Positions 34,269 to 45,377 of a stretch of DNA of 64,000 nucleotides are shown piece by piece. The number at the start of each line of letters is the position of its first letter. The stretch's first letter is position 1. The notes beneath the pieces are model-generated. The model saw nothing but the letters and a program-made list of their open reading frames with translations, made no database searches and was not told where the DNA came from. The stretch spans positions 1-64,000 of the forward strand of contig JAJXTH010000009.1 of assembly GCA_021783995.1 (NCBI GenBank), in the 5' to 3' direction. The position numbers were made by a program, and so were the translations under genes. Origin of the DNA: Pseudomonadota bacterium (GTDB lineage: Bacteria; Pseudomonadota; Gammaproteobacteria; Burkholderiales; Gallionellaceae).

Positions 34269-35450
34269 ATGCAATCGCTCACGATATTGGGTTCGACGGG
34301 AAGCATAGGCACCAGCACACTGGATGTGGTGGCGCGCCATTCCGACAGATACCGGGTGGTTGCGCTGACAGCCAACAAACAGGTCGATCTGCTTTACAGA
34401 CAATGCATACGGTTCAGCCCCTCCTATGCGGTGCTGCTCGACGATGAAGCTGCATTGCAGTTGCGCGACATGCTGAATGAAGCAGGGTCGAAGACACAGG
34501 TGCTGTGCGGCGTGGATGCGCTGGAAACGGTGAGCAGTCTGCCCGAGGTGGACACAGTGATGGCCGCCATTGTCGGCGCCGCAGGATTGCGGCCCACGCT
34601 GGCTGCAGCTAAATCCGGCAAGAAGATACTCCTGGCCAATAAGGAAACGCTGGTGTTGGCGGGCAACGTGTTCATGGATGCCGTGCGCAAAAGCGGTTCC
34701 GCATTGCTGCCCATAGACAGCGAACACAACGCGATCTTCCAGGCATTGCCGCACGGCTATAGCGGCGACATGACGGGCTCGGGCGTGTCCCGCATCCTGC
34801 TCACCGCATCGGGCGGGCCTTTCCGCATGACGTCTCTGGATGACTTGCAGCGGGTCACACCGGACGAGGCCTGTGCGCATCCCAACTGGACGATGGGACG
34901 CAAGATTTCCGTTGACTCGGCCAGCATGATGAACAAGGGGCTCGAAGTCATCGAGGCGCACTGGCTTTTCAATGTGGATGCCGGTGACATACAGGTGGTG
35001 GTGCATCCGCAGAGCGTGATCCATTCGCTGGTCGAGTACATAGACGGGTCGGTGATCGCGCAGCTCGGCAATCCCGACATGCGCACGCCGATCGCCTATG
35101 GGCTCGCATATCCGGAGCGCATAGACTCTGGCGTGGCGTCGCTCGATCTGTTCAAGATTGCGAGGCTGGATTTCGCAGAACCCGACTTCGATCGCTTCCC
35201 CTGCCTGATGCTGGCTTATGAAGCATTGCGTGCGGCGGGAACTGCGCCAGCCGCGCTCAATGCGGCAAATGAAGTCGCCGTTGCGGCCTTTCTGAATCAC
35301 GAGATTTCTTTTCTCTCAATCGCGCGCGTGATCGAATCCGTGCTCGGACTCATGGCTGTGCATGATGTCGCAGGTCTCGAGGATGTGCTCGAAGCAGACT
35401 CCGAGGCGCGCAGCGTTGCCACTCAACAAGTCAAACGGTTCCGCCTATGA
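34269..35450 (+). CDS. dxr: 1-deoxy-D-xylulose 5-phosphate reductoisomerase
   Basis: Dxr converts DXP to MEP in the non-mevalonate isoprenoid pathway. It has 393 residues with the NADPH motif [15 protein letters not shown], the substrate/metal region [16 protein letters not shown], and [20 protein letters not shown]. It starts one base after the cdsA stop and overlaps rseP by 4 bases, so it supplies precursor right beside uppS. Confidence 0.97.
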   Translation: MQSLTILGSTGSIGTSTLDVVARHSDRYRVVALTANKQVDLLYRQCIRFSPSYAVLLDDEAALQLRDMLNEAGSKTQVLCGVDALETVSSLPEVDTVMAAIVGAAGLRPTLAAAKSGKKILLANKETLVLAGNVFMDAVRKSGSALLPIDSEHNAIFQALPHGYSGDMTGSGVSRILLTASGGPFRMTSLDDLQRVTPDEACAHPNWTMGRKISVDSASMMNKGLEVIEAHWLFNVDAGDIQVVVHPQSVIHSLVEYIDGSVIAQLGNPDMRTPIAYGLAYPERIDSGVASLDLFKIARLDFAEPDFDRFPCLMLAYEALRAAGTAPAALNAANEVAVAAFLNHEISFLSIARVIESVLGLMAVHDVAGLEDVLEADSEARSVATQQVKRFRL

Positions 35451-36802
35451 TGACCTTGCTCGCATTTGTCGCCGCAGTCGTGTTGCTCGTGATGTTTCAC
35501 GAATACGGCCATTACTGGGTGGCGCGCCGCTGCGGCGTGAAGGTGCTGGTCTTCTCTTTGGGGTTCGGCAAGGTGATATACAGAAAGCGCTTCGCCAATT
35601 CCGACACCGAATGGGTGCTCTCGATGATTCCGCTGGGCGGCTATGTGAAGATGCTGGATGAGCGCGAGGGCGAGGTATTGCCTGCCGAACTGCACAGGGC
35701 GTTCAACCGCAAACCGGTGCTGCAGCGCATGGCGATCGTCGTGGCGGGGCCGATAGCGAATTTCGTACTCGCGATATTGCTTTACTGGATCTTGTTCATG
35801 CATGGCATAGAAGGCCTGAAGCCGGTGCTGGGCGACGTGCCGAAAGGCACGCCAGCCGCGCTGGCCGCGATGCACAAGGGAGAACAGATACTGAGCGTCA
35901 ACGGAGTGTCGATTCCGAGCTGGCAGGAATTGCGCTGGACGTTGATGACGCTGGCGCTCAAGAATCGCAGGCAAGTCGATGTGGAGGCCAGCGACGGCGG
36001 GGCGATCGTGCACCACGAGCTCGACATGAGAGGCTTGCAGGTCAGGGATCTCGAAGGCGAATTCCTGGACAAGCTTGGATTGCATACCGAGCAGCCAGCG
36101 ATCGCGCCCGTGATAGGCATGCTGACGGAGAAGGGCGTTGCAAGGCAGGCCGGCTTGAGGGAAGGCGATGTGATCCTGCGCGCGAACGGCGTGCCTGTAG
36201 AGAATTGGGGGCAGATGGTCGAGCTGGTGCGCGAGAACCCCAAACACCAGATAAGGATGGATGTGCAGCGCGGGCAGCAGACGCTTAACTTTGTCGTGAT
36301 ACCGGAAGTCGTTACCGAATCCGGGAGAATGATAGGCAGGATAGGCGCAGCACCCAGATTTGACCAGAAGGCATGGCAGAGCATGGTCACGACCGTCAGT
36401 TACGGCCCGCTGGATGCGCTTGGCCAGTCCCTGTCAAAAACCTGGCAGACTTCCGTCATCAGCCTAGAGATGCTGGGCAAGATGGTGGTGGGCGAAGTGT
36501 CGGTGAAAAATTTGAGCGGCCCGGTCACGATCGCGGATTATGCTGGGCAGTCCGCGCACATGGGGTTGATCGCCTATCTCGGTTTTCTCGCGCTGATCAG
36601 CATCAGCCTGGGCGTGTTGAATTTGCTGCCCGTTCCGTTATTGGATGGCGGGCACTTGCTGTATTATGTCGCGGAATCGGTCAAGGGCAGCCCAGTCTCG
36701 GAGAGGGCATGGGAAAATGGTCAGAAAATCGGCATTGCGCTGCTGGGCACACTGATGATCCTTGCTTTTTATAACGATATTAATCGCCTCATCTCAGGTT
36801 AG
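35447..36802 (+). CDS. rseP: Site-2 membrane metalloprotease RseP
   Basis: This 451-residue inner-membrane protease cleaves anti-sigma factors and signal peptide remnants within the membrane. The zinc motif HEYGH (His18, Glu19, His22) lies in the first helix. PDZ domains occupy the periplasmic middle ([20 protein letters not shown], then [19 protein letters not shown]). The second active-site motif [13 protein letters not shown] is near the C-terminus. The length equals the E. coli enzyme. Confidence 0.95.
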   Translation: MMTLLAFVAAVVLLVMFHEYGHYWVARRCGVKVLVFSLGFGKVIYRKRFANSDTEWVLSMIPLGGYVKMLDEREGEVLPAELHRAFNRKPVLQRMAIVVAGPIANFVLAILLYWILFMHGIEGLKPVLGDVPKGTPAALAAMHKGEQILSVNGVSIPSWQELRWTLMTLALKNRRQVDVEASDGGAIVHHELDMRGLQVRDLEGEFLDKLGLHTEQPAIAPVIGMLTEKGVARQAGLREGDVILRANGVPVENWGQMVELVRENPKHQIRMDVQRGQQTLNFVVIPEVVTESGRMIGRIGAAPRFDQKAWQSMVTTVSYGPLDALGQSLSKTWQTSVISLEMLGKMVVGEVSVKNLSGPVTIADYAGQSAHMGLIAYLGFLALISISLGVLNLLPVPLLDGGHLLYYVAESVKGSPVSERAWENGQKIGIALLGTLMILAFYNDINRLISG

Positions 36803-36808
36803 CAATAA

Positions 36809-39094
36809 ATGAAGAAGACAAAACTTGCTGGAATACTCGCGCTGCTGTTCGTCTCGCCGGCTTGGGCAATTGCGCCATTTACCGTCAAGGACATACGCGT
36901 TGAGGGGATACAGCGCACGGAGGCCGGCACGGTGTTCAGCTATCTGCCGGTCAAGGTCGGCGATACGATGGACGATGAGAAGGCGAAGGCTGCGATCCAT
37001 GCGCTGTATGGAACGGGATTCTTTAAGGACGTGAGGCTGGAAGTAGAGCAGGGCGTGCTGATCGTGCTGGTGCGCGAGCGTCCGACGATCGCCAGCATCG
37101 AGGTCAATGGCGTCAAGGCTTTCTCCAAGGATCAGCTAAAAGACAACATGAAATTTGCTGGGCTTGTCGAGGCGCACATCTTCGATAAGAGTGCGCTGGA
37201 AAAGGCGGTGCATGATTTGAAGATGCAATACATCGCCAGAGGCAAATATGGCGTCACCGTGACCACCAAGGTGACCAAGCTCGAGCGCAATCGCGTGGGC
37301 ATCGTGTTCGATGTGGATGAGGGCGAGACTTCCAAGATCAGGGAGATCAACATCATAGGCAACAAGGTGTATCCCGAGTCGGATCTCCTTGGCCTGATGA
37401 AGTTGAGCACGCCGACCTGGTTCAGTTTCCTCACCAAGAACGACCAGTATTCTAAGCAGAAGCTGTCTGCGGACCTCGAGAAGCTGCGTTCATACTACAT
37501 GGACACCGGTTATCTGGAATACAACATCAATTCCACGCAGATTTCCATCACGCCGGACAAGAAGGATATCTACATTACGATCAACGAGACCGAGGGTGAC
37601 AAGTACAAGGTCTCGAAGGTGTCGGTCACGGGGAATACCCTGATCTCGCAGGCCGAAATGGACAGGCTGATCAAGATCAAGCCGAATGACACATTCTCGC
37701 GCAAGGCGTTGACCGACACCAGCAAGATGATAGGTGAACGCCTGGCAGCCGAAGGCTATGCCTTTGCCAATGTGAATGCGAATCCCGAGGTGGACAAGGA
37801 CAAGCACGAAGTGTCCTTCAATTTCGTGGTCGATCCGGGACAGCGCGTGTATGTGCGGCATATCAACATCACCGGAAACACCAAGACGCGCGACGAAGTG
37901 ATACGCCGCGAATTCCGCCAGGTGGAAAATTCGTGGTTCGATGTGACAAAGGTCCAGAAGTCCAAGCAGCGCGCGGATCGCCTTAACTATTTCTCCGAGG
38001 TCAATGTCGAAACGCCGGCGGTGCAGGGTGCGGCGGATCAGCTCGATGTCAATGTATCCGTGAAGGAGCAGTCCACAGGCAGCTTCACGGTGGGCGCCGG
38101 CATCAACAGCGGTGAGGGACTGGTGCTCTCGGGCGGCGTTTCGCAGACGAACCTGTTCGGCAGCGGCAATACCCTGTCCCTGCAGCTCAATACCAGCATT
38201 ATCAACGAGAACATCTCGCTGTCCTATACCAATCCGTATTACACGGAAGAGGGCATCAGCCGGGGCTTCGATGTCTACAAGAACGTGATGAACACCACGA
38301 GCATCGCATTGAGCGCGTTCACTTCCGATACCGTAGGTGCCGGGATCAGGTATGTCGTGCCGATCAGCGAGGATCAGTACATCCGCTTTGGCTCATCGAT
38401 CGAGCAGACGACGATAGGCCTGACCAGCCTGAGCCCGATCAGCTATGTCAACTATGTGAACACGTTCGGCGGCACGAACAGCACGGTGCTGACGACCGTG
38501 GGTTGGGGAAGCGATACGCGGGACAGTGCGATATACACGACCAAAGGCATGATGCAGCAGGCTTATACTGAAATCGCGCTGCCTGTGATGGACATGCGCT
38601 ACTACAAGCTGAATTATACCAATCAGTGGTTTTATCCGGTCAACGGCGATTGGACCTTCATGACCAATGCGATGCTGGGTTACGGAAACGGTTACGGAGG
38701 GAAGGAGCTGCCCTTCTTCAAGAATTTTTATGCGGGTGGCGTGGGGTCTGTGCGGGGCTACCAGATCAACTCCCTGGGACCGCGAGATTCGACCGATTTG
38801 CCGGTCGGAGGTTCGCGCATGGGGATTGCGAGCATGGAGCTGATGACGCCGATGCCGGGGGTCAAGGACAAGTCGGTGCGCTTGAGTGGCTTCGTCGATT
38901 CGGGTATCGTCGCAGGCTATGTCGCCAATCAGGGATATCTGCCCGGCACTGCAGGCATGCGCTATTCGGCGGGCATAGCGGTGACATGGATGTCTCCGAT
39001 GGGACCCTTGAAACTGAGCTATGCCAGACCATTGAATGCGCAGCCCCAGGACATGCTGCAGGCATTCCAGTTCACCATGGGTTCGATGTTCTGA
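36809..39094 (+). CDS. bamA: Outer membrane protein assembly factor BamA
   Basis: BamA is the essential 761-residue insertase for beta-barrel proteins. A signal peptide ends near AWA-IAPF. Five POTRA domains cover about 22-410 (VKDIRVEGIQRTEAGTVFSY opens the first). The C-terminal 16-strand barrel has the loop-6 motif GVGSVRGYQ. It ends in Phe (FTMGSMF), the beta-signal. It sits between rseP and skp, the conserved order. Confidence 0.97.
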   Translation: MKKTKLAGILALLFVSPAWAIAPFTVKDIRVEGIQRTEAGTVFSYLPVKVGDTMDDEKAKAAIHALYGTGFFKDVRLEVEQGVLIVLVRERPTIASIEVNGVKAFSKDQLKDNMKFAGLVEAHIFDKSALEKAVHDLKMQYIARGKYGVTVTTKVTKLERNRVGIVFDVDEGETSKIREINIIGNKVYPESDLLGLMKLSTPTWFSFLTKNDQYSKQKLSADLEKLRSYYMDTGYLEYNINSTQISITPDKKDIYITINETEGDKYKVSKVSVTGNTLISQAEMDRLIKIKPNDTFSRKALTDTSKMIGERLAAEGYAFANVNANPEVDKDKHEVSFNFVVDPGQRVYVRHINITGNTKTRDEVIRREFRQVENSWFDVTKVQKSKQRADRLNYFSEVNVETPAVQGAADQLDVNVSVKEQSTGSFTVGAGINSGEGLVLSGGVSQTNLFGSGNTLSLQLNTSIINENISLSYTNPYYTEEGISRGFDVYKNVMNTTSIALSAFTSDTVGAGIRYVVPISEDQYIRFGSSIEQTTIGLTSLSPISYVNYVNTFGGTNSTVLTTVGWGSDTRDSAIYTTKGMMQQAYTEIALPVMDMRYYKLNYTNQWFYPVNGDWTFMTNAMLGYGNGYGGKELPFFKNFYAGGVGSVRGYQINSLGPRDSTDLPVGGSRMGIASMELMTPMPGVKDKSVRLSGFVDSGIVAGYVANQGYLPGTAGMRYSAGIAVTWMSPMGPLKLSYARPLNAQPQDMLQAFQFTMGSMF

Positions 39095-39137
39095 TGCCCG
39101 TGTGATTTGATGGCGATGATAAATTGAGGTGGGAGCG

Positions 39138-39644
39138 ATGAAGAAAATTCATGTGATGTTTGCAGGGTTGCTGTGGGCGGGGTCTGCGATGGCCGGTGAT
39201 TTCAAGGTGGGGGTGGTCGATACCGAGCGCATCCTGAGAGAGTCCGTGCCCGCGATCGCTGCGGAGAAGAAAATCGAAAAGGAGTTCTCCGGGCGGGATC
39301 AGGAGATCAAGAAGGAGATGAAGCAGGCGAAGGACCTGCAGCTCATGCTGGACAAGGATGCGGGCGGGTTGAGCGAGGTGGACAGGCGAAACAAGGAGCG
39401 CGAGTTGAATGCTCTGAATGTCAACCTGCAGCGCCTGCAAAGGGAGTTCCGTGAAGACCTGAGTCTCAGGAAGAACGAGGAGCTGGCAGTGGTGCTGGAG
39501 CGCGCCAACAAGGCAATACAGGCGATTGCCGAATCCGAAAAATATGATCTTATCCTGCAGGAGGCGGTGTATCGCAATCCGAAGATCGATATTACCGACA
39601 AGGTGATCAAGAGCCTCGCCTCCGACAAGACTGACAGCAAATAG
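39138..39644 (+). CDS. skp: Periplasmic chaperone Skp (OmpH)
   Basis: Skp carries unfolded outer-membrane proteins across the periplasm to BamA. It has 168 residues with a signal peptide ending near AMA-GDF. After VGVVDTERILRESVPA comes a long charged coiled coil (about residues 45-120), then LILQEAVYRNPKIDITDKVI. It starts at ATG 39138 with a GGGAG SD. Its stop codon overlaps the lpxD GTG start by one base. Confidence 0.94.
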   Translation: MKKIHVMFAGLLWAGSAMAGDFKVGVVDTERILRESVPAIAAEKKIEKEFSGRDQEIKKEMKQAKDLQLMLDKDAGGLSEVDRRNKERELNALNVNLQRLQREFREDLSLRKNEELAVVLERANKAIQAIAESEKYDLILQEAVYRNPKIDITDKVIKSLASDKTDSK

Positions 39645-40678
39645 TGGCTTATACTCTGGCAGAAATTGCGGCGCGTCTGGGCGGACGCGTATTGGGCAAT
39701 GCAGAGGTCGAAATTGCCCGGGTGGCTACGCTGGAACAGGCCGGGTCTGGCGATATCAGCTTCCTTGCCAACAGCAAGTACCGAAGCAGGCTTGGTCAGA
39801 CCAGGGCGGGCGCTTTGATACTTTCCGATGCGGATGCGGATGAGACCGATTTGCCTCGCATCGTAACAGGCAATCCGTATGCCTATTTTGCGAAGGTCTC
39901 TGCGCTCTTGAATCCGACGCCTGAAGCCGTTCCCGGCGTTCATCCTCATGCAGTCATAGGTCAGGGTGCGCAGATCGATCCGACAGCCAGCATCGCAGCG
40001 ATGGCGGTCATCGGTCAGGGGGTTGTGATAGGCGCGCATTCTATCGTCGGCGAGGGTTGTTTCGTGGGCGACCACGTGAAGATAGGGAGGGGCGTGCGCC
40101 TCTATCCGCGCGTGGTGGTTTACCACGATTGCGTGCTGGGTGACAATCTGATCGCTCATTCAGGCGCGGTGATAGGCGCAGACGGATTCGGCTTCGCGAT
40201 GGAGAACGGGTGCTGGATCAAGATTCCTCAGATCGGCCGGGTCGTCATCGGCAAGGATGTCGAGATAGGCGCAAATACCACGATAGACAGAGGTGCGCTG
40301 GACGACACGGTGATCGAGGAAGGTGTGAAGCTCGACAACCAGATCCAGATCGCGCACGGGGTGAAGATCGGTGCGCATACCGCGATCGCAGGCTGCGTGG
40401 GGATTGCCGGCAGCACGACGATAGGCAAGCGCTGCCAGATAGGTGGGAGCGCCGGAATACTCGGGCATCTGGAGATTGCTGACGACGTCACGATCGCTTC
40501 GTTCACGCTGATCGGGAAATCCATACGTGAAGCAGGATCCTATGCGGCGATCTACCCCTTCGGCAGGACCGAAGAATGGCGCAGGAATGCAGTGCATCTG
40601 CGGCATCTTGACGAGATGAACCGGCGCATCAAAAGACTGGAACAGTCAAAACAGGAATCGATAAAGGACCAAAACTGA
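39644..40678 (+). CDS. lpxD: UDP-3-O-(3-hydroxyacyl)glucosamine N-acyltransferase
   Basis: LpxD adds the second hydroxyacyl chain in lipid A synthesis. It has 344 residues and starts at GTG. The N-terminal uridine-binding domain ([16 protein letters not shown], then [11 protein letters not shown]) precedes a left-handed beta-helix of hexapeptide repeats. The catalytic His is in the [15 protein letters not shown] region. Its TGA overlaps the fabZ ATG by one base. Confidence 0.96.
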   Translation: MAYTLAEIAARLGGRVLGNAEVEIARVATLEQAGSGDISFLANSKYRSRLGQTRAGALILSDADADETDLPRIVTGNPYAYFAKVSALLNPTPEAVPGVHPHAVIGQGAQIDPTASIAAMAVIGQGVVIGAHSIVGEGCFVGDHVKIGRGVRLYPRVVVYHDCVLGDNLIAHSGAVIGADGFGFAMENGCWIKIPQIGRVVIGKDVEIGANTTIDRGALDDTVIEEGVKLDNQIQIAHGVKIGAHTAIAGCVGIAGSTTIGKRCQIGGSAGILGHLEIADDVTIASFTLIGKSIREAGSYAAIYPFGRTEEWRRNAVHLRHLDEMNRRIKRLEQSKQESIKDQN

Positions 40679-41148
40679 TGAATACGCAAAAAACATCGCC
40701 AGCGCCACTGATGGATATCCATGCCATCCTTCAGAATTTGCCACACCGTTATCCATTTCTTCTGGTCGACAGGGTGTTGTCGCTCGAGCCTGGAAAGCAG
40801 ATCGTCGCGCTGAAGAACGTCACCATCAACGAGCCCTTTTTCCCGGGGCACTACCCGCATCATCCGGTGATGCCGGGCGTGCTGATCGTAGAGGCGATGG
40901 CGCAAACGGCCGCATTGCTGTCTTTCCAGAGCATGGAAAACAAGCTGGACGAAAACTCTGTATACTATTTCGCGGGGATAGACGGCGCGCGTTTCAAGAA
41001 ACCCGTGTCTCCTGGAGATCAGCTGATCATCAAGGCGGAGCTCACGCGCAGCATGCGGGGCGTATACAAGTTCAAGGCGCAGGCCGAAGTGGACGGACAA
41101 CTGGTGGCCGAAGCCGAACTGATGTGCACGGTCAAAACGGTGGACTGA
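40678..41148 (+). CDS. fabZ: 3-hydroxyacyl-ACP dehydratase FabZ
   Basis: This 156-residue hotdog-fold enzyme dehydrates 3-hydroxyacyl-ACP. The active site is [20 protein letters not shown], where the His and Glu are the catalytic pair, preceded by [12 protein letters not shown]. It overlaps lpxD at the start and lpxA at the stop by a single base each. That links fatty acid and lipid A synthesis, which compete for the same substrate. Confidence 0.96.
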   Translation: MNTQKTSPAPLMDIHAILQNLPHRYPFLLVDRVLSLEPGKQIVALKNVTINEPFFPGHYPHHPVMPGVLIVEAMAQTAALLSFQSMENKLDENSVYYFAGIDGARFKKPVSPGDQLIIKAELTRSMRGVYKFKAQAEVDGQLVAEAELMCTVKTVD

Positions 41149-41918
41149 TGATATACCCGACTGCCATCGTTCATCCCGGTGCGAAATTGGCAGAGCATGT
41201 CTCTGTGGGCGCGTATTCGATCATAGGCGAGCATGTCGAGATCGGAGAGGGCACCGTGGTCGGTCCACATGTGGTCATCGACGGCCACACGCGCATAGGC
41301 GCCCATAACCGCATTTTTCAGTTCTGCTCCCTTGGAGAAATACCCCAGGACAAGAAATATGCGAACGAGCCGACCCGCCTTGAAATCGGCGATCACAACA
41401 CGATACGCGAATTCTGCACCTTCAATATAGGCACGGTTCAGGATGCGGGGGTGACGCGCCTTGGCAGCCACAACTGGATCATGGCCTATGTGCACATTGC
41501 GCACGACTGCCAGGTCGGCAGTCATACCATTATGGCAAACGGCGCGACCCTGGGCGGCCATGTGCATGTCGGCGACTGGGCGTTTCTGGGCGGACTTTCA
41601 GGCGTGCACCAGTTCGTCCGCATCGGCGCGCATGCGATGACAGGTTTCCAGACGCGGCTCGCCCAGGATTTGCCGCCTTTCGTCACAGCCGCGGGCAATC
41701 CTGCCTCGGCTCACGGCATCAATTCCGAAGGGCTCAAGCGGCGCGGATTTTCCAGCGCGTCCATCATGGCGATCAGGCGCGCATACAAGACGCTTTATAA
41801 ATCCGGCCTCTCGCTGGAAGAGGCAAGAGATGCCATCCAGAGCCAGGTGGTTGAGTGCGCCGAGTTGCAGCCTCTGGTGGATTTCATGCTTACCGCGACG
41901 CGGGGCATCACCCGATAA
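41148..41918 (+). CDS. lpxA: UDP-N-acetylglucosamine acyltransferase
   Basis: LpxA performs the first acylation of lipid A synthesis. It has 256 residues starting [14 protein letters not shown]. Hexapeptide-repeat beta-helix residues run to about 190. The catalytic His is in [20 protein letters not shown]. The C-terminal helical domain contains [20 protein letters not shown]. The start overlaps the fabZ stop (TGATG). Confidence 0.97.
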   Translation: MIYPTAIVHPGAKLAEHVSVGAYSIIGEHVEIGEGTVVGPHVVIDGHTRIGAHNRIFQFCSLGEIPQDKKYANEPTRLEIGDHNTIREFCTFNIGTVQDAGVTRLGSHNWIMAYVHIAHDCQVGSHTIMANGATLGGHVHVGDWAFLGGLSGVHQFVRIGAHAMTGFQTRLAQDLPPFVTAAGNPASAHGINSEGLKRRGFSSASIMAIRRAYKTLYKSGLSLEEARDAIQSQVVECAELQPLVDFMLTATRGITR

Positions 41919-41921
41919 TCT

Positions 41922-43064
41922 ATGGCACAGGTGATCGGTATCGTTGCGGGCGAGGCATCGGGCGATCTGCTTGCGAGCCACCTGATGGAGGCGATAAGAA
42001 AGGCGCGCCCGGATGTGGAGTTTGTCGGAATAGGCGGGCCCAAGATGCAGTCGGCCGGCATGCGCGTGCTTTTCCCGATGGAAAAGCTCGCCGTGTTCGG
42101 CTATGTCGAAGTGCTGCGCCATTATTTCGAGCTGGTCGGCATACGTCGCAAGCTGCGCGCGTACTTTCTTTCCAACCGGCCTTTGCTTTTCATCGGAGTG
42201 GATGCGCCCGATTTCAATTTCGGCCTGGAACATGCGCTTAAGAAGCGGGGCATACCGACAATACACTACGTCAGCCCGTCAATATGGGCGTGGCGCGGCG
42301 AGCGCATCAAGAAGATCAGAAAAGCGGTGACACACATGCTGGCGCTGTTTCCTCATGAGCCCAGGATATACCAGGATGCGGGCGTGCCCGTGACTTATGT
42401 CGGGCATCCGCTTGCCGACTTGTTGCCCGATGAGCCGGACCGCGCCGCGATGCGCGAACTGATGCGCATTCCGCTGAAGGCCAAGGTGTTTGCGTTTCTC
42501 CCCGGGAGTCGGCAGTCCGAAGTCAGGCAGCTTGCCGCGCTGTTCATCGAGACGGCGAAGATCATCTTGCAAGGCATGCCCGATGCGCGGTTTCTGGTCC
42601 CTCTGGCCAGCCGAGAGACGCGAGCGATTTTCGAGCAGGCGTTGTACGACTGCAAGGCCGAGGAGATGCCGTTCTCGCTCCTGTTCGGGCATGCGCAGGA
42701 TGCAATGATTGCGGCCGACATCGTCCTGGTCGCGTCCGGCACTGCGACGCTGGAATGCGCGCTGCTCAAGCGCCCCATGGTCATCACCTATCGTTTGAAT
42801 GCGCTGACCTGGCGCATCATGAGGCGGAAAAGCTATCTGCCCTATTTCGGCCTGCCCAATGTTCTGCTCGGACGGTTCGTCGTGCCGGAGCTGATGCAGG
42901 CGGATGCGACTCCTGAAAACCTGGCGCAGGCGCTGCTCAATCTGCTGAACGACAGGAATGCGGTGGCTGACCTGGAAGTGATTTTTTCCGAACTGCACAA
43001 GACCCTGAGGCAGAACACGGCGCAAAAGGCGGCCGATGCCGTTCTGTCCTGTCTGCCTCCTTGA
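41922..43064 (+). CDS. lpxB: Lipid-A-disaccharide synthase
   Basis: LpxB joins UDP-2,3-diacylglucosamine and lipid X to form the lipid A disaccharide. It has 380 residues with the N-terminal [49 protein letters not shown] and [14 protein letters not shown]. It begins 3 bases after lpxA. Confidence 0.96.
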   Translation: MAQVIGIVAGEASGDLLASHLMEAIRKARPDVEFVGIGGPKMQSAGMRVLFPMEKLAVFGYVEVLRHYFELVGIRRKLRAYFLSNRPLLFIGVDAPDFNFGLEHALKKRGIPTIHYVSPSIWAWRGERIKKIRKAVTHMLALFPHEPRIYQDAGVPVTYVGHPLADLLPDEPDRAAMRELMRIPLKAKVFAFLPGSRQSEVRQLAALFIETAKIILQGMPDARFLVPLASRETRAIFEQALYDCKAEEMPFSLLFGHAQDAMIAADIVLVASGTATLECALLKRPMVITYRLNALTWRIMRRKSYLPYFGLPNVLLGRFVVPELMQADATPENLAQALLNLLNDRNAVADLEVIFSELHKTLRQNTAQKAADAVLSCLPP

Positions 43065-43071
43065 AGCCGTG

Positions 43072-43635
43072 ATGAGTGCGCTGATCTGCGGCGTGGATGA
43101 GGCGGGGCGCGGTCCGCTGGCGGGGCCGGTGAGCGCGGCGGCAGTGATACTCGACGAGACGCGTCCCATTGCGGGTTTGAACGACTCGAAGAAGCTCACC
43201 GAAAGACGGCGCGAGAAGCTCGCCCCCATGATCAAGGAAAGTGCGCTGGCGTGGGCCGTGGCCTATGCGTCAGTCGAGGAGATAGACCGCCTGAACATCC
43301 TGCAGGCCACGCTGCTTGCGATGAAGCGAGCAGTGCTTGCCTTGGATGTCTTGCCGGGCCTTGTGCTGGTGGACGGGCTGTATTGCCCCGAAACAGGCTT
43401 AACGAGTCAGGCGATCGTGAAAGGGGATGGCAAGGTGGCCGCCATCTCGGCCGCCTCCATCCTCGCGAAGACTGCGCGCGATGCGCTGATGCTGGAGCTT
43501 CACGAGCAATATCCGCAATACGGCTTTGCGGCCCACAAGGGGTATCCGACCGCTGCTCACATCGCGGCTTTGCGCAAGCATGGCGCAAGCGCAGTGCACC
43601 GCAGTAGCTTTGGACCTGTGCAGGAAGCCCGTTGA
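43072..43635 (+). CDS. rnhB: Ribonuclease HII
   Basis: RNase HII removes ribonucleotides and RNA from DNA duplexes. It has 187 residues with the first catalytic motif [15 protein letters not shown] (Asp-Glu) and VDGLYCPET and [13 protein letters not shown] for the remaining acidic residues. The C-terminal [14 protein letters not shown] is typical. ATG 43072 fits the family start; the frame is open further upstream inside lpxB. It is the last gene of the long envelope cluster. Confidence 0.95.
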   Translation: MSALICGVDEAGRGPLAGPVSAAAVILDETRPIAGLNDSKKLTERRREKLAPMIKESALAWAVAYASVEEIDRLNILQATLLAMKRAVLALDVLPGLVLVDGLYCPETGLTSQAIVKGDGKVAAISAASILAKTARDALMLELHEQYPQYGFAAHKGYPTAAHIAALRKHGASAVHRSSFGPVQEAR

Positions 43636-43654
43636 TTGTGCTTGTCAAGGTTGC

Positions 43655-43663
43655 TGTTATAAT
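43655..43663 (+). promoter_or_regulatory. Extended -10 promoter of the receiver-TPR/kinase operon
   Basis: TGT plus a perfect TATAAT (43658-43663) forms a full extended -10 element. No good -35 is found at the right distance, which is common for this promoter class. A start near 43670 gives a leader of about 40 bases. Confidence 0.6.
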
Positions 43664-43709
43664 CCTGCAACAAAAAGCTGTACCGATCTGACCGGGGGAG
43701 TCTCTTGCT

Positions 43710-45377
43710 TTGAACGAAATAACTGGCATGGATGCGCTGGTTCGCAGACGCAAGCCTGTTGAAAACGAATATGTCGACTTCAGCAAGCTCTCCGCCCTGG
43801 TCATAGATGACATCAGCTCGATGCGCCATGCGGTTCGTGCCCAGCTGCAATCGCTGGGCATCAACTCCGTGAAGCTCGCAAGCACCGCAACAGAAGCGCT
43901 GGTTCAGGTTGAAGCGAACGCCTTTGACCTCATCTTGTGCGACTACAACCTGAACAGTTCGAGCTCAGGCCAGCATTTCCTCGAACATCTGCGCAGCGAG
44001 AACCTGCTCAACGCAACCTCCCTCTTCGTGATGCTTACCGCGGAAACGGAATACGACTTTGTTGCGAATGCGGTCGAATTCATACCCGACGATTATCTCC
44101 TGAAACCATGCTCGGAGAAGAAACTGCGTTCGCGCCTGATGCGTCTTCTGGACAGGCGTACCTTCCTGATGCCTGCGCTGAAAGCGCTCGATGCCAGGCA
44201 ATACGATGTTGCAGTTCGTGAATGCAACAGGCTGCTGGGCGTGGCGCCCGACGACAGGCGCATGCTGGATGTGTTGCGGCGCAAGGCGGATGCGGAACTG
44301 GCGATGCAGGACTATGTTTCTGCGCTCGATACTTTCGATCGCGCAGCTGCCATACGCAGCGATGTCCCGTGGATCATGATGGGGCAGGCGCGGGCGCACT
44401 ATGCGCTGGGTGATCTCGAAGCGGCAGCCGCCATTGCCAGATCGCTCATCGAGAAAAACAAGAACTATGTCTCCGCATACGAACTGCTTTCAAAGATATC
44501 CCTGGATTCAGATGATGAAGCAGGCGCCTATGAGTTTCTCAGCCGTTCCTCCGCAATACTGCCAAGCGCGAAGCGGTTTCGGGCCGTATCCCAGGCTGCA
44601 TTCCTGCTGGGCAAGCTCGAGGAGGCGAAGTCGAATTCGCAGGAAGCAATACGTCTGTCGACAGGTTCGCTGGTGGAGAGAACGGGAGATTATCTGTCTC
44701 TGGCGCAGGTTCAGGTCGACATGGGAGACCAGAAGGGCGCGATCGAAACGCTGGAGAAGACCGCCAGAAAACATGGCGAAGTGGGGCTTTTCGGTGTGGC
44801 AAAGAATGCAATACTGGCCCAGGCTTATTTCGATCTGGGTGAGCATGAGAAATCCCAAAGGCTGCTCGATAAATCCAAGTCGCTTCTGGCGAGCCGCAAG
44901 AACAGCTTCGTGATGACTGCGCTTGGCAAGTCTGCGCTGAAGGTGGGAGATGTCGTGCTGGGCCTGAAGATGATGACGCAGGCAGTCCAGGCCAGCGGAA
45001 AGGATGAGAAGCGCATCGCTCGCCACGTGAAGAAATCCATGGTGGACACGGGCCACGAAGACAAGGTTGAGGACGTTATCGACGGCGGCAGAAAGCGCAT
45101 ATTGATCCTGGTAGACGAGGCGAACAGGCTGATGCGCATGGCGCATTTCGAGGAGGCGAACCAGAAAGTGATGGAGGCGCTTTCCATTCATGCCGAGAAC
45201 CTTGAGGCGCTGATGGCGGCAGCCCAGTTGCATCTCTTGTGGCTCAAACAGGGCGGAATGAATGATGCGATTGTCGAGCGCGCCAAGGGTTATCTGACGA
45301 CGCTGGACAGGCTGCTTCCAAACAACCAGAAGGTGATGAACTTCTACCGCTTCTTCAATGAGATCGTGAACGAATGA
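43710..45377 (+). CDS. Receiver-domain protein with long TPR region
   Basis: This 555-residue cytoplasmic protein has a CheY-like receiver at about residues 27-150: VIDDISSMRHAV with the acidic pair, LILCDYNLN with the phospho-acceptor Asp, and DYLLKPCS with the Lys. About 400 residues of TPR-type helical repeats follow (for example YVSALDTFDRAAAIRSDVPW and ALGDLEAAAAIARSLIEKNK). There is no DNA-binding or enzymatic output, so it should act by protein contact. The start is TTG 43710 with GGGGGAG 9 bases upstream; ATG 43728 is the alternative. A kinase gene overlaps its stop by 4 bases. Confidence 0.88.
   Translation: MNEITGMDALVRRRKPVENEYVDFSKLSALVIDDISSMRHAVRAQLQSLGINSVKLASTATEALVQVEANAFDLILCDYNLNSSSSGQHFLEHLRSENLLNATSLFVMLTAETEYDFVANAVEFIPDDYLLKPCSEKKLRSRLMRLLDRRTFLMPALKALDARQYDVAVRECNRLLGVAPDDRRMLDVLRRKADAELAMQDYVSALDTFDRAAAIRSDVPWIMMGQARAHYALGDLEAAAAIARSLIEKNKNYVSAYELLSKISLDSDDEAGAYEFLSRSSAILPSAKRFRAVSQAAFLLGKLEEAKSNSQEAIRLSTGSLVERTGDYLSLAQVQVDMGDQKGAIETLEKTARKHGEVGLFGVAKNAILAQAYFDLGEHEKSQRLLDKSKSLLASRKNSFVMTALGKSALKVGDVVLGLKMMTQAVQASGKDEKRIARHVKKSMVDTGHEDKVEDVIDGGRKRILILVDEANRLMRMAHFEEANQKVMEALSIHAENLEALMAAAQLHLLWLKQGGMNDAIVERAKGYLTTLDRLLPNNQKVMNFYRFFNEIVNE

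Noticed and set aside
34248-35300. 350-codon minus-strand frame opposite dxr
   Set aside because: It lies opposite a full-length dxr and shows low-complexity His/Gln/Arg composition typical of antisense frames.
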